NCBI RefSeq assembly: GCF_000600335.2
Contig: NZ_KK088582.1
Coordinates: forward strand, 1-64,000
Reading direction: 5' to 3'
Source of the DNA: Rubellimicrobium mesophilum DSM 19309
GTDB taxonomy: Bacteria > Pseudomonadota > Alphaproteobacteria > Rhodobacterales > Rhodobacteraceae
Length of the DNA: 64,000 nucleotides
The first letter of the stretch is position 1, and each line of letters starts with the position of its first letter. This document shows positions 24,716-38,083 of this stretch, piece after piece. The position numbers were made by a program, and so were the translations under genes. Below the pieces are notes generated by a model that did not search any database, was not told where the DNA came from, and was given only the letters and a program-made list of their open reading frames with translations.

Positions 24716-25360
24716 ATGGTCGCCGCCTCCTTCTCCCATGTCCGGACCTGGGTCTTCGACCTCGACAATACGTTGTATCCGCCCGAGGCTCGTCTCTTCG
24801 CCCAGATAGAGGTCCGCATGACGGCCTATGTGGCCCGTCTCCTGGGCGTCTCGGAGGCGGAGGCCGACCGTCTTCGCGCGCATTACTGGGCGACCTATGG
24901 GACGACGCTCGCCGGGCTGATGGCGGAGCACGGGCTCGATCCGGGGCCTTACCTGGACGATGTCCATGACATCGACTTCTCCGGCCTCTCGCCCGATCCC
25001 CTTCTCGCGGCGCGCATCACCGCGCTCCCGGGGCGCCGGATCGTGTTCACCAACGGCGATGGCGCTTATGCGGCCAAGGTGCTGGCGACGCGCGGGCTGA
25101 CCGGGGCCTTCGACGCGGTCTACGGCGTGGAGCACGCAGGCTACCTTCCCAAGCCCGAGCAGGCGGCCTTCGAGGCGGTCTTCGCGCTCGACGGCCTCTC
25201 GCCCTCCGAAGGGGCGATGTTCGAGGACGATCCGAGGAACCTCATGGTCCCGCACCTGATGGGAATGCGGACGGTGCTGGTGGGGCCCGAGGCTCTGGCG
25301 CAGGACCACATCCACCACCATACCGACGACCTCGCCGCCTTCCTCGCGACGCTCGTCTGA
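24716..25360 (+). CDS. HAD-family hydrolase, pyrimidine 5'-nucleotidase type
   Basis: A 214-residue HAD phosphatase. Motif I is WVFDLDNTLYPP (nucleophile and acid Asp), motif II IVFTNGDGAYAAKVL, motif III in GYLPKPEQAAFEAV (Lys), motif IV MFEDDPRNL. The DxDNTLYP form and spacing fit the pyrimidine 5'-nucleotidase (SDT1-like) group. The start at 24716 is 95 bp from the divergent regulator gene. Substrate preference is by family resemblance only. Confidence 0.85.
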   Translation: MVAASFSHVRTWVFDLDNTLYPPEARLFAQIEVRMTAYVARLLGVSEAEADRLRAHYWATYGTTLAGLMAEHGLDPGPYLDDVHDIDFSGLSPDPLLAARITALPGRRIVFTNGDGAYAAKVLATRGLTGAFDAVYGVEHAGYLPKPEQAAFEAVFALDGLSPSEGAMFEDDPRNLMVPHLMGMRTVLVGPEALAQDHIHHHTDDLAAFLATLV

Positions 25361-25402
25361 GGGGCCTTCCCGGCCCCGCGCCTCTGGCCTATCTCCGGGC
25401 GC

Positions 25403-26572
25403 ATGGACAGGACGGACATCCTCATCGCCGGCGGCGGCACGGCGGGGCTCGCGGCGGCGGCGGCCTTCGGGAGCCTCGGGCTCCGGGTCACCTGCGTGGA
25501 CCCCGCGCCCGCCGAGATGCCGGACGGGCCCGACGCGGACCTCAGGACCACCGCGATCCTGCAGCCGGGGCGGAAGCTGCTGGACCAGGCGGGGCTCTGG
25601 GAGCGGCTCGCCCCCGAGGCGACCCCGTTGCGGGTCATGCGCATCGTCGATGCCCGGGGCCGACCGGTCGAGCGCGAGTTCGACGCCGGGGACCTCGGCG
25701 ACCAGCCTTTCGGGTGGAACATCCCGAACCTCGCCCTAAAGCGCGCCCTCGCGGAGAGGCTGGCGGAGATGCCGGAGGTCACGCTGCTGCGCGGCATCGG
25801 CTTCGCGGGGCGGATGGCCGAGGTGGAGGATGTGGTCGTCACCCTCTCCGATGGGCGCAAGGTCTCGGCGCGGCTGCTCGTCGGCGCGGACGGACGCGGC
25901 TCGGCGGTGCGGGAGGCCTGCGGGATCGGCGTGCGGACGAGGCGCTACGGGCAGAAGGCGCTGGTCTTCGCCGTCACGCACGATCAGCCGCATGGCGGCG
26001 TCTCGACCGAGGTCCATGCCTCGGGCGGGCCCTTCACGCTGGTCCCCCTGCCCGACCATCAGGGCCGTCCCTGCTCGGCGGTCGTGTGGATGACGGACGG
26101 GGCCGAGGCGCTGCGGCTGAAGGCCCTGCCCGAAGGCGACTTCGCGGAGGCGGTCAACGCCCGGTCGGCGGGGATCATGGGGCACCTGACCCCGGTCGGC
26201 GGGCGGCAGGCCTGGCCCATCGTCACGCAGGTCGCGGACCGGATCACCGCCCGGCGCACGGCGCTGATGGCTGAGGCCGCCCATGTCGTCCCGCCCATCG
26301 GGGCGCAGGGGCTGAACATGAGCCTCGCGGACCTGCGGGTGCTGATCGACCTGTCGGCCGAGCGTCCCGACGAGGTCGGGGCGGACGGCTGGCTGCGGGA
26401 CTACGCCCGCAAGCGCGAGCCCGACATCCGGCTGCGCGCCACGGGGATCGACGTGCTGAACCGCGCCTCCATCGGCGGGCTCGGGCCGCTGCGGGCGCTG
26501 GGGCTGCGGGCGATGCACGACGTAGCCCCGGTGCGGCACGCGCTCATGCGGCTGGGGCTCGGCATCGGCTGA
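25403..26572 (+). CDS. UbiH/UbiF/COQ6-family FAD-dependent hydroxylase
   Basis: A 389-residue flavoprotein monooxygenase of the type that hydroxylates the ubiquinone ring. The N-terminal dinucleotide fold has DILIAGGGTAGLAAAAAFG, the middle motif is LLVGADGRGSAVREA, and the C-terminal FAD motif is LMAEAAHVVPPIGAQGLNMS. The last corresponds to the GD(A/S)AH-PPIGAQG signature, here with GE changed to AE. Ubiquinone synthesis would feed the complex I encoded downstream. Which ring position it acts on cannot be decided. Confidence 0.87.
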   Translation: MDRTDILIAGGGTAGLAAAAAFGSLGLRVTCVDPAPAEMPDGPDADLRTTAILQPGRKLLDQAGLWERLAPEATPLRVMRIVDARGRPVEREFDAGDLGDQPFGWNIPNLALKRALAERLAEMPEVTLLRGIGFAGRMAEVEDVVVTLSDGRKVSARLLVGADGRGSAVREACGIGVRTRRYGQKALVFAVTHDQPHGGVSTEVHASGGPFTLVPLPDHQGRPCSAVVWMTDGAEALRLKALPEGDFAEAVNARSAGIMGHLTPVGGRQAWPIVTQVADRITARRTALMAEAAHVVPPIGAQGLNMSLADLRVLIDLSAERPDEVGADGWLRDYARKREPDIRLRATGIDVLNRASIGGLGPLRALGLRAMHDVAPVRHALMRLGLGIG

Positions 26573-27664
<1,092 letters not shown>

Positions 27665-27690
27665 CCTCGGGGTCATCATAACTCCTCATG

Positions 27691-27720
27691 CGGGGGCGCC
27701 GGTGATTCGGCGCCCCTTTG
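27691..27720 (+). terminator. rho-independent terminator after ilvC
   Basis: GGGGCGCC and GGCGCCCC form an 8-bp stem around GGTGATTC, followed by TTTGC. Confidence 0.8.
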
Positions 27721-27725
27721 CATTG

Positions 27726-27851
27726 AGGATGCCCGACAAAGGTTAACGAATTGCGGGACCAACGGGCGGTGGGGGGGTGGGGCGACGCAACACCACTGGG
27801 CAAATAGCTGGATTCACGAGCCAAAACCGCCGTCGGGGGTGTTGCGTCGCC
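27726..27851 (-). repeat. composite intergenic repeat, copy 2 (inverted)
   Basis: On the minus strand GTTAACC (27741-27747) is followed by eight bases and GCATCCT (27726-27732), as in the other copies. Towards higher coordinates lie the arms GGCGACGCAACACC (27781-27794) and GGTGTTGCGTCGCC (27838-27851), a perfect 14-bp inverted repeat around 43 nt. Here the block points toward the ilvC terminator, so it does not lead into any gene. Confidence 0.7.
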
Positions 27852-27933
27852 CGTGGGGTTGGGGTTTCACCCCATCAGGAATCGACCATTCGTGAAGTGG
27901 GCCAGCGATGGCGGGACGAAACCCCACCCCACG
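27852..27933. repeat. long imperfect inverted repeat
   Basis: CGTGGGGTTGGGGTTTC (27852-27868) pairs with GAAACCCCACCCCACG (27918-27933) with one bulged base, enclosing about 50 nt. It follows directly on repeat copy 2, about 100 bp upstream of the SDR gene. It may be a bidirectional terminator or part of the same repeat unit: GTGGGG-rich hairpins also occur near the other two copies. Confidence 0.5.
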
Positions 27934-28037
27934 CCGGAACGAGCCGCCATGCCCTCCCGAAGCCTCGCGGGGCGCTCTCCTTCCCTTCCCTTTTCCCACG
28001 TCTCTGCCAAGCTGGCGTCGCTAGGGGAGGGACCGGA

Positions 28038-28802
28038 ATGGGCAGGCTGGACGGCAAGGTGGCCATCGTCTCGGGCGGGGCGACGGGGATGGGGGGCGCG
28101 GCGTCGTCGCTGTTCGCGCAGGAGGGCGCGAAGGTCGCGGTGATCGACCGGAACCTCCAGGCGGGAGAGGAGCGGGTGGACGCCATCCGGCGCGCGGGCG
28201 GGACGGCGGCGGCGTTCCAAGCGGACGTGTCGGACGCGGGCCAGGTCGAGGCCGCCGTGAAGGGCGCGGAGGCGGCGCATGGGCCGGCGAACGTGCTCTT
28301 CAACCACGCGGGCACCATCGTCATCAAGCCGTTCCTGGAGACGACCGAGGAGGAATGGGACTGGCTCCATGCCGTCAACGTGAAGTCGATGTTCCTGATG
28401 ACCAAGGCCGTCCTGCCGGGGATGCTGGCGCAGGGTGGCGGGTCCATCGTCTGCACGTCGTCGATCAGCGCCGTGGCGGGGACGCCGATGGAGGTGCTCT
28501 ACGATACGACCAAGGGGGCGGTGCACATGTTCGCCCGCGCCATCGCGGTGGAGTTCCGCGACCGGGGCATCCGCTGCAACGCCGTCTGCCCGGGCTTCAT
28601 CGAGACGCCGCACGGGCTGCGCGAGGTGCGGGACCTTCAGGCGCTGGGGGTGGACGTGTCCGAGGCCGCCATCGCCGCCCAGCAGGGGCGCATCGGCACG
28701 CCGGAGGAGGTGGCGAAGGCGGCGCTGTTCCTGGCGAGCGACGAGGCGAGCTTCGTGAACGGGGCGCGGCTCTTCGTGGACAACGGGTTCACCGCCGCAT
28801 GA
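28038..28802 (+). CDS. SDR family oxidoreductase
   Basis: A 254-residue classical short-chain dehydrogenase. Cofactor motif [15 protein letters not shown] near residue 13 (TGxxxGxG type, G replacing the first T), NHAG in [11 protein letters not shown], catalytic Ser in [11 protein letters not shown], and Tyr-Lys in [12 protein letters not shown]. The expected YxxxK reads Y-DTT-K, so the catalytic pair is kept. The ATG at 28038 follows GGGAGGG; earlier in-frame starts run through the intergenic repeat and are rejected. ATGA coupling to the methyltransferase suggests joint expression. Substrate unknown. Confidence 0.9.
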   Translation: MGRLDGKVAIVSGGATGMGGAASSLFAQEGAKVAVIDRNLQAGEERVDAIRRAGGTAAAFQADVSDAGQVEAAVKGAEAAHGPANVLFNHAGTIVIKPFLETTEEEWDWLHAVNVKSMFLMTKAVLPGMLAQGGGSIVCTSSISAVAGTPMEVLYDTTKGAVHMFARAIAVEFRDRGIRCNAVCPGFIETPHGLREVRDLQALGVDVSEAAIAAQQGRIGTPEEVAKAALFLASDEASFVNGARLFVDNGFTAA

Positions 28803-29433
28803 GCACGGAGGCCGAGAGCGAGGCCATGGCGGCGGTCTATGCCGCCAGGGACGCGGAGGAGTTGCGGGCCGGCTACGCCGCCTGGGCTGAGACCTACGAC
28901 GCGGAGACAGCGGCCTCGGGCTATCGTCTGCCGCATCTCGTGGCGATGCTGGTGGCGCGTCATGTGCCGAGGGAGGCGGGCGAGTGCTGGACGCGGGCTG
29001 CGGAACGGGGGTCGGGGGCGACCTGCTGCACGCGCTGGGCTATCGGGGGATCGTCGGGTTCGACATGTCGGAGCCGATGATGGAGCGGGCGGCCCGGCTC
29101 GGCGCTTATGCGGAGCTGGTTCGCGGCGTGCTGGGCGAGGCCCTGCCCTTCCCCGACGGGCGCTTCGCCGCGGTGATGGCGGCGGGCGTCTTCACCTTGG
29201 GCCACGCGCCCGCCGCAAGCCTTCGGGAGCTGGTGCGGGTCACGCGGCCGGGCGGGCGGCTCCTGTTCAGCGTGCGGGACGTGGTGCACGACCAGCAGGG
29301 GTTCCGCGAGGAGCAGGCGGCTCTGGAGGCCGAGGGCGAGTGGCGCCTGCTGGAGTCGCTCGGCCCCGTCCGCGCCTTCACGGTGAGGGAGCCGCACGTC
29401 CTGGTGCGGCTCTTCGCCTGCGAGAGGCTCTGA
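28799..29433 (+). pseudogene. class I SAM-dependent methyltransferase, one frameshift
   Basis: Starts at ATG 28799 overlapping the SDR stop by 4 bp. The N-terminal part (YAARDAEELRAGYAAWAETY, DAETAASGYRLP) leads to a break at 28984, where one G is missing. The other frame then reads LDAGCGTGVGGDLLHALGY, the SAM-binding motif I, followed by GIVGFDMSEPMMERAA and VMAAGVFTLGHAP. Restored length is about 211 residues. The C-terminal part includes TRPGGRLLFSVRDVVHD. It abuts the converging glmM with no spacer. The substrate is unknown. The single indel may be a sequence error. Confidence 0.82.
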
Positions 29434-30795
29434 CTACTCCGCCGTGCGCACCATCGCCGCGTTCTCGACGGCGGCCACGACGTCGCCCACCACCTCGGCG
29501 AGGAGGGCCTCGTCCTCGCATTCGGCCATGACGCGGATCAGCGGCTCGGTCCCCGACTTGCGGATGAGGAGCCGCCCCTGGCCGTCGAGGCGGGCCTGGG
29601 CGCCGGCGATGGCCCTCTCGACCGACGGGGCGGAGAGCGGCTGCTGGTCCGCCGCGAAGCGGACGTTCCTGAGGAGCTGGGGCACCGTCTCGAACTGCCG
29701 CAGGAGGGCGGAGGCGGGCCGCCCCGTCTCGATCATCGCGGCGAGGACCTGGAGCGCGGCGAGGAGGCCGTCGCCGGTCGTCGCGTAATCGGACATGACG
29801 ATGTGGCCCGACTGCTCGCCGCCGAGGTTCCAGCCGCCGGCGCGCATCGCCTCGACCACGTAGCGGTCGCCGACGGCGGTGCGCTCCAGGCGCAGGCCGC
29901 GCCCGCCGAGGAACCGCTCCAGCCCGAGGTTCGACATGACGGTCGCGACCAGGGTGCCGCCCGCGAGGCGCCCCTGCTCGGCCCAGCGAGCGGCCAGCAG
30001 GGCCATGACCTGATCGCCGTCCGCGATCTCGCCGTTCTCGTCGATCAGGATCACGCGGTCGGCGTCGCCGTCGAGGCAGATGCCGAGGTCGGCGCCGTGG
30101 GCGACCACCATCTCGGCCGCCGCGCGCGGGGCGGTGGAGCCGCAGCCCTCGTTGATGTTGGTGCCGGTCGGGTTGGTGCCGACGGGCACCACGGTCGCGC
30201 CAAGCTCCCAGAGAACCTCGGGGGCGACCTTGTAGGCGGCGCCGTTGCCGCAGTCGATCACGACCTTGAGTCCGTCGAGCCGCCGGCCGTTCGGAAAGGT
30301 GCCCTTGAGCCGCTCCATGTAGCGGAAGCGGCCGTCGTCGACCCGTCTGGCGTGGCCGATGTTGACGGCGCCCGTGGGCTCCACGCCGGCATCCACCAGC
30401 GCCTCGATCTCGGCCTCGGCCTCGTCGGAGAGCTTGAAGCCGTCGGGGCCGAAGAACTTGATGCCGTTGTCCTGGTGGGGGTTGTGGGACGCCGAGATCA
30501 TGATCCCCACGTCGGCGCGCATGGAGGTCGTGAGCAGCCCCACGGCCGGCGTCGGCACGGGGCCGAGCAGCAGCACGTTCATGCCGGTGGAGGTCAGGCC
30601 CGCCGTCAGCGCGCTCTCGAACATGTAGCCCGAGAGGCGGGTGTCCTTGCCGATCACGACGCGATGGCCGTTCGATCCGTCGTTGCGGAAGTAGCGGCCT
30701 GCCGCCGCGCCCAGCCGCAGCGCGAGGTCGGCCGTCATCGGCCAGGCGTTCGCCGTGCCGCGCACCCCATCGGTGCCGAAAAGCTTCTTGGTCAT
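29434..30795 (-). CDS. glmM: phosphoglucosamine mutase
   Basis: Converts glucosamine-6-phosphate to glucosamine-1-phosphate for UDP-GlcNAc, feeding peptidoglycan and LPS synthesis. The 453-residue protein starts [16 protein letters not shown]. The phosphoserine loop is [18 protein letters not shown], the metal loop is ICLDGDADR, the sugar loop [13 protein letters not shown], and the phosphate loop [16 protein letters not shown]. It overlaps folP by 4 bp; folP-glmM is a conserved pair in proteobacteria. The stop abuts the methyltransferase stop. Confidence 0.97.
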   Translation of the reverse strand: MTKKLFGTDGVRGTANAWPMTADLALRLGAAAGRYFRNDGSNGHRVVIGKDTRLSGYMFESALTAGLTSTGMNVLLLGPVPTPAVGLLTTSMRADVGIMISASHNPHQDNGIKFFGPDGFKLSDEAEAEIEALVDAGVEPTGAVNIGHARRVDDGRFRYMERLKGTFPNGRRLDGLKVVIDCGNGAAYKVAPEVLWELGATVVPVGTNPTGTNINEGCGSTAPRAAAEMVVAHGADLGICLDGDADRVILIDENGEIADGDQVMALLAARWAEQGRLAGGTLVATVMSNLGLERFLGGRGLRLERTAVGDRYVVEAMRAGGWNLGGEQSGHIVMSDYATTGDGLLAALQVLAAMIETGRPASALLRQFETVPQLLRNVRFAADQQPLSAPSVERAIAGAQARLDGQGRLLIRKSGTEPLIRVMAECEDEALLAEVVGDVVAAVENAAMVRTAE

Positions 30796-31793
30796 ACTGT
30801 CCCGCTCACTGATTCTTGCAGGCTCAGGGCCTGTCTTGTCTCGCCTACGTCGTGCACCCGGAGCACCTGGACCCCCTGCCTCGCCGCATGGAGTGCGACC
30901 GACACCGAGCCCGGCATCCGGTCCCGCGCCTCCCTCGCCCCGCCCAGCACACCGACGAAGCCCTTGCGGGAGGCACCCAAGAGTATCGCGCATCCCAACG
31001 CGTGGTAAAGCGACAGCCGTCGGAGCAGGCTCACGTTGTGTTGCAGCGTCTTTCCAAAGCCGATGCCGGGATCGACGAGGATGCGGCCGCGCGGGATGCC
31101 CTGCGATTCGGCGGCGGCGACCCGCTCCTCCAGCATGTCGTAGACGTCGAGCACCACGTCGTCGTAGCGGGGGTCGAGCTGCATCGTCTCGGGGCTGCCT
31201 TGGGCGTGCATGATGCAGAGGCCGGGCGCGCGGGCGGCGACCCGGGCCATGCCGGGGTCGAAGTGGAGGGCCGAGACGTCGTTGACGATCTCCGCGCCCG
31301 CCGCCAGCGCGGCCTCGGCGACGGCGGCCTTGCGGGTGTCCACGGAGAGGGTGATGGGGCTGTGCCGGCGGATCGCGCCCAGCACGGGCACGACACGGGC
31401 GATCTCCTCCTCGGGCGGCACCTGGCGGGCGCCGGGGCGCGTGCTCTCGCCGCCGAGGTCGAGGAGGTCGGCTCCTTCCGCCTCCATCGCACGGGCCTGC
31501 GCGAGGGCGGAGTCGGGGGCGTCGAAGAGGCCGCCGTCCGAGAAGCTGTCGGGCGTGACGTTGAGGATGCCCATGAGGCGCGGCCTTTCCCAGGAAAGTC
31601 CGGCGATGGGCGCGCGAGGCGAGGCGAGGCGGTCGAGGACCTCGGGCGGGACCTCGGGGAGCGGCATGATCGCGGGCGGCTCGCTGCGGGAGAGGCGCTC
31701 GACGCGGTCGAACCAGCACCAGCCGCCTGCAAGGGGAAGCGCCTCCGGGTGGCGGGCCGGGTCGGTCATGGGGATGGGGCGCCAGTAGGTCAT
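30792..31793 (-). CDS. folP: dihydropteroate synthase
   Basis: Joins p-aminobenzoate and dihydropterin pyrophosphate in folate synthesis; target of sulfonamides. The 333-residue protein has about 70 extra residues at the N-terminus before [15 protein letters not shown]. Further motifs: [47 protein letters not shown] and [11 protein letters not shown], the sulfonamide-site region. The start at 31793 lies in a 4-bp overlap with folB; the stop overlaps the glmM start by 4 bp, giving a folB-folP-glmM operon. Confidence 0.96.
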   Translation of the reverse strand: MTYWRPIPMTDPARHPEALPLAGGWCWFDRVERLSRSEPPAIMPLPEVPPEVLDRLASPRAPIAGLSWERPRLMGILNVTPDSFSDGGLFDAPDSALAQARAMEAEGADLLDLGGESTRPGARQVPPEEEIARVVPVLGAIRRHSPITLSVDTRKAAVAEAALAAGAEIVNDVSALHFDPGMARVAARAPGLCIMHAQGSPETMQLDPRYDDVVLDVYDMLEERVAAAESQGIPRGRILVDPGIGFGKTLQHNVSLLRRLSLYHALGCAILLGASRKGFVGVLGGAREARDRMPGSVSVALHAARQGVQVLRVHDVGETRQALSLQESVSGTV

Positions 31794-32695
31794 GCCGTGC
31801 CCTTCGGGAGGCCGGTCGCCACCGGGACCGGGGCCGTGAAGCCGTCGGGCGGCTCCCGGCCGATCAGGCGGAGCTCCGTGGCCCCGAGCACGCCGGCCAG
31901 CCAGGCCGCGAGCGCCAGCGGGTCCGCGCCCTCCGGCCCGCCCACGGCGTCGAGCACCATCTTCGAGGGGGCCCACACGGACGGGAGGCCCTGCCGCAGC
32001 GCCCAGTCGAGCTCGGTCCGCGTCCCCACCACGAGGAGCCGCGCGTCGCGCGAGGCGAGGGCCCAGGCCGCCTGATCCAGGGCGAGGAGGTCGATGTGGC
32101 GCTGGGCGGGTTCGGTCCCGGCCACGGGCGTGGCGGTGTCCGGGCCGTCCACGCAGAGCACGAGCGGGCCGCCGGGGCGGTCCAGCAGGATGGACAGGTC
32201 CGGCCCCCCTGGCGCGGCACCGCCGAGCAGCACCACTCGCGGGCGCGGGGGGTGGTCGGAGGCCGCTTCCCCGACCTCGCGGCGCGAGCGGACGACCTCG
32301 ACGCCCAGGTCGCCCGGGCCACGGTCGAGCTTCTCGATGCGCAGGAACACCCGCTCGGCCTGCGGCTCGCGCAGGATGCGGGCGGCCACGCGCTCGGCCA
32401 GGGTCTCCAGGAGGTTCAGCCGCTCGGCCGCGAGCCCGGCGGCCACGGCCTCGGCCAGCTTGTCGTAGGACAGGATGCGGTCCACGTCGTCGCCCGCGTC
32501 CCCGAGCGGGTGGACCTCCACGACGATGTCGAAGCGGAGCCGCTGGCGGATGCCCCGCTCCACCTGGAAGGCGCCGATCTCCACCTCGACCAGGTGATCG
32601 CGGAGGCTGATGCGGTCGAGGGGATCGGGGCCGGCCATCGCCTCGGCCCGGTCCGTGAGGGGCCCGAAGGCGGTGCGGAGGTCGTCGCTCGTCAT
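31790..32695 (-). CDS. folB: dihydroneopterin aldolase with an unknown C-terminal domain
   Basis: Residues about 20-135 are Fol[21 protein letters not shown] with the catalytic Glu, [38 protein letters not shown] and [12 protein letters not shown] with the catalytic Lys. FolB is normally about 120 residues, but this protein has 301. The extra C-terminal 160 residues contain [31 protein letters not shown] and [18 protein letters not shown] do not recognise the domain. The fusion is in frame and the 3' end overlaps folP by 4 bp. Confidence 0.9.
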   Translation of the reverse strand: MTSDDLRTAFGPLTDRAEAMAGPDPLDRISLRDHLVEVEIGAFQVERGIRQRLRFDIVVEVHPLGDAGDDVDRILSYDKLAEAVAAGLAAERLNLLETLAERVAARILREPQAERVFLRIEKLDRGPGDLGVEVVRSRREVGEAASDHPPRPRVVLLGGAAPGGPDLSILLDRPGGPLVLCVDGPDTATPVAGTEPAQRHIDLLALDQAAWALASRDARLLVVGTRTELDWALRQGLPSVWAPSKMVLDAVGGPEGADPLALAAWLAGVLGATELRLIGREPPDGFTAPVPVATGLPKGTA

Positions 32696-32737
32696 CCCGG
32701 GGTCCCTAGCGCGGCGGCGGGACCCCGGCAAGCAGGG

Positions 32738-33445
32738 TCAGTCCGAGGCGCGGGAGGCGCTGGACGCCATGCGGACCTCGTCGCCCTCGCGGTAGAAGAG
32801 ATGCGCGCCGATCTCGGCGGTCTCGGTGAACTTGGCGGCCCAGTAGGGCTCGACGGCCCTGGTGTGGTAGAACATCGCCCCGCTGGTGAGCCCGCGCGGG
32901 GCGCCGTCGATCATCACGCGGGCGACGCGGCCGACCTCGGCCCAGGCGCGCTGGTCCCGGATCTCGTCCGACAGGCCGTCGCAGTAGTAGCTGAACTGGC
33001 ATTGGTAGCGCTTGCCGGTGCCCTGCTCGACGACGCCGCAGACCGTCGAGGGATACCGGCCGCTGTCGCGCCGGTTCAGGATCACCTCGGCCACGGCGAT
33101 CTGGCCCTCGACCGGCTCGCCCCGGGCCTCGTGGTAGATGGCCTGGGAGAGGCACTCCCACTCGGCATCGCCCTTGGGATCGGCCTCGGCGATCAGGTCC
33201 TCGATGGACGTCAGGTCGGGCTCCTCGGCCTCGGCGGTCGCGATGCCCCGCTCGGCGGCGGGGGGGAGCGCGCCGTCGCGGGCCGCCAGAGAGACCTCGG
33301 CGCCCTGTCGCGTCACGCCCAGAAGGGATTCGAGATGGCCATCGAGGTCGGCCCCCGAGGCCGTGGCGGACCCCGCACCCAGAACCGCGAGGGCCGAGCC
33401 CACCGCGATGGCGCGCCACGTCGCGCGCTCGAACTTCACCGTCAT
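32738..33445 (-). CDS. SleB-like cell wall hydrolase
   Basis: A 235-residue exported protein. The start at 33445 gives an N-terminal hydrophobic segment (IAVGSALAVLGAGSATASG). The C-terminal half is the Hydrolase_2/SleB domain: CLSQAIYHEARGEPVEGQIA with the catalytic Glu, VAEVILNRRDSGRYPSTVCG, CQFSYYCDG, AMFYHTRAVEPYWAAK and IGAHLFY. Such enzymes are predicted lytic transglycosylases acting on peptidoglycan. It is separated from folB by 42 bp. Confidence 0.9.
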   Translation of the reverse strand: MTVKFERATWRAIAVGSALAVLGAGSATASGADLDGHLESLLGVTRQGAEVSLAARDGALPPAAERGIATAEAEEPDLTSIEDLIAEADPKGDAEWECLSQAIYHEARGEPVEGQIAVAEVILNRRDSGRYPSTVCGVVEQGTGKRYQCQFSYYCDGLSDEIRDQRAWAEVGRVARVMIDGAPRGLTSGAMFYHTRAVEPYWAAKFTETAEIGAHLFYREGDEVRMASSASRASD

Positions 33446-33606
33446 CGCACTGTCCCACCGTTCCGAGCGGGTGATCCCCGCCACCTGCAGAGGGACTACG
33501 AATTAGGTTCCATTGTGTCTATGTAGCCACAGGTGCATGCGCGACACACCGCCAGAGCGGTTGGAAATAATCCGCCTAGCTGTTGCGGCAATGACACTAG
33601 GCGAAA
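33446..33606. other. A/T-richer spacer between ppdK and the hydrolase gene
   Basis: About 160 bp of visibly lower GC than its surroundings. It should hold the promoter of the hydrolase gene. No gene is convincing; an open plus-strand frame from 33513 runs on as antisense of ppdK. The ppdK-proximal side holds the hairpin listed next. Confidence 0.5.
33573..33603 (-). terminator. possible ppdK terminator
   Basis: CGCCTAG (33573-33579) and CTAGGCG (33597-33603) form a perfect 7-bp stem with a 17-nt loop, immediately after the ppdK stop. On the minus strand GGATTATTT follows, a weak U tract. Confidence 0.4.
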
Positions 33607-36162
<2,556 letters not shown>

Positions 36163-36381
36163 TGCGGCATCCTTTCGCGGTGCAGCATAGTGCGGCAGGC
36201 CGCCCACGGAAAGGGCGCCGCCGCCGTTTGCGACCAAAGAGGGTCGCTGGGGACCCATCGCGCGGGGACACACCGTCCTGAAGGGCGCGCCCCGGCGCGA
36301 CATGCGCGACGGGAGGCGGCGCGCCGAAGCGCACCCGTGGGCCTCCTCGCGCCGCGACCCGCTCGGACGCCCTGCCGCGCC

Positions 36382-38055
36382 TCACACCAGCCGCGACACC
36401 ACCACCGTCACCTCGGGCTTCTTGCCGATCTCGGCCTGCGAGGTCTGGCGGACGATGCGGATCAGCTCCTTCTCCAGCCTCTCGTCGTCCTTCAGCGTCC
36501 GCTTCTCGGCCCGGTGGATGAACTGGCCCAGATCGGCCTCGAGCACCTCCACGAGGTCGGAGTTCGACCGTCCCCGCGCGGGCAGGCCCATGAGCTCGCA
36601 CCAGGGCTCGCCCAGGGGATCGTCGTTCTCGTCCACGATCAGCGTCACGGTGACGTGGCCGTTCATCGCCATCCGCATCCGGTCGCGGACGATGCCGTCC
36701 ATGCCGCCGATGAGCACGTTGCCATCGAGGTAGGTGCGCCCGGCCTCGACGTATTCGGCCACCTTGGGGGCGTTGCCCGACAAGTCGATCATCATGCCGT
36801 TGGTGGCGATGATGCCCTTCAGCCCCTTCGCCTCGCCGAGCTTCATGTGCTCGCGCAGGTGGCGGTGCTCGCCGTGCATGGGGATCAGGAACTGCGGCCT
36901 GACGAGGTCGTGGAAGGTCTCCAGGTCGGGCCGGTTGGCATGGCCCGAGACGTGGTAGCGCCCGCCCTGGTCGTCGATCACGTCCACGCCCTTCTCGGAG
37001 AGCTGGTTCATGATCCGCGCCACCGGCTTCTCGTTCCCCGGGATCGTGCGGGCGGAGAAGAGGAACGTGTCCCCCTCCTGCAGCACGAGGCCCATGTAGC
37101 CTTGGCTCGAAAGCTGGGAGGCCGCCGCGCGCCGCTCGCCCTGCGAGCCGGTCACGAGGAGGAGCAGGTTCTCGCGCGGGATCTGGCTTGCGTCCTCCGG
37201 CGACACGGTGCGGGGGAACTGCGTGAGCAGCCCCGTCTCGATGGCGGTCTCCACCATCCGCCGCATGGCCCGACCGAGGAGGCAGACCGACCGTCCCGCC
37301 GCCTGCGCCGCGTTGGCGAGCGTCTGGAGCCGCGCGATGTTGGAGGCGAAGGTCGTGGCGACCACGAGCCCCCGCGATTCGCGCAGCAGCGCCGAGAGGT
37401 TGTCCGCCAGCGACGCCTCGGACCGCCCCGGATGGGGGGAGAAGACGTTGGTCGAATCGCACATCAGCGCGCGAACGCCGGACTTGCCGATCTCGCGCCA
37501 GAGCTCGGGGTCGAAGGGCTCGCCCACCACCGGCGTCGGGTCGATCTTGAAGTCGCCCGAATGGACGATCCGGCCCGCCGGGCTGTCGATTACCATCCCC
37601 GCGCTCTCGGGGATCGAGTGGCTGATGGGCACGAGGCCCAGGGTGAAGGGCCCGGCCTTGAAGGTCTCGGGCCAGGGCCCGACCTCGCGCAGCATCGACT
37701 CGGGGATGGCGGCGCCCCGCTCCTCGAGCTTGAGCTTCGCGATGGCCATGGTGAACTTGCGCGCGTAGATCGGCGCGCGCAGGCGGTCCCAGACGAGGCC
37801 CACGGCCCCCACATGGTCTTCGTGCGCGTGGGTGATGACGATGGCCTCGATGCGGTCGCGCCTCTCGGCGAGCCACTGGACGTCGGGCAGGATCAGGTCG
37901 ATGCCGGGCGTCCCATCCATGTCCCCGAAGGTCACGCCCAGGTCCACGACGACCAGCCGCTCCTGGTCGGGCTTGCCGTAGCCGTAGACATAGGCGTTCA
38001 TGCCGATCTCGCCGGCGCCGCCCAGCGGCATGTAGATCAGGCGCTCACCGCTCAT
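36382..38055 (-). CDS. rnj: ribonuclease J
   Basis: A 557-residue beta-CASP metallo-beta-lactamase RNase acting in RNA decay and maturation. Motifs: GGAGEIGMNAYVYGYG, the metal site VITHAHEDHVGAVG, VHSGDFKIDPTP, MCDSTNVFSPH, VVATTFASNIARLQTL and HVSGHANRPDL, followed by MHGEHRHLREH. The C-terminal part ends in a Lys/Glu-rich helix. It is in the conserved nuoN-birA-coaX-rnj order, 28 bp from coaX. Confidence 0.95.
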   Translation of the reverse strand: MSGERLIYMPLGGAGEIGMNAYVYGYGKPDQERLVVVDLGVTFGDMDGTPGIDLILPDVQWLAERRDRIEAIVITHAHEDHVGAVGLVWDRLRAPIYARKFTMAIAKLKLEERGAAIPESMLREVGPWPETFKAGPFTLGLVPISHSIPESAGMVIDSPAGRIVHSGDFKIDPTPVVGEPFDPELWREIGKSGVRALMCDSTNVFSPHPGRSEASLADNLSALLRESRGLVVATTFASNIARLQTLANAAQAAGRSVCLLGRAMRRMVETAIETGLLTQFPRTVSPEDASQIPRENLLLLVTGSQGERRAAASQLSSQGYMGLVLQEGDTFLFSARTIPGNEKPVARIMNQLSEKGVDVIDDQGGRYHVSGHANRPDLETFHDLVRPQFLIPMHGEHRHLREHMKLGEAKGLKGIIATNGMMIDLSGNAPKVAEYVEAGRTYLDGNVLIGGMDGIVRDRMRMAMNGHVTVTLIVDENDDPLGEPWCELMGLPARGRSNSDLVEVLEADLGQFIHRAEKRTLKDDERLEKELIRIVRQTSQAEIGKKPEVTVVVSRLV

Positions 38056-38083
38056 CGGGCGGCCGTCCTCAGGTGTTCGACGG

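Noticed and set aside
29434..31719. A 761-codon frame joining sequence upstream to GlmM
   Set aside because: The N-terminal 300 codons are an antisense-like shadow of folP in the wrong frame; GlmM starts at 30795 and folP at 31793.
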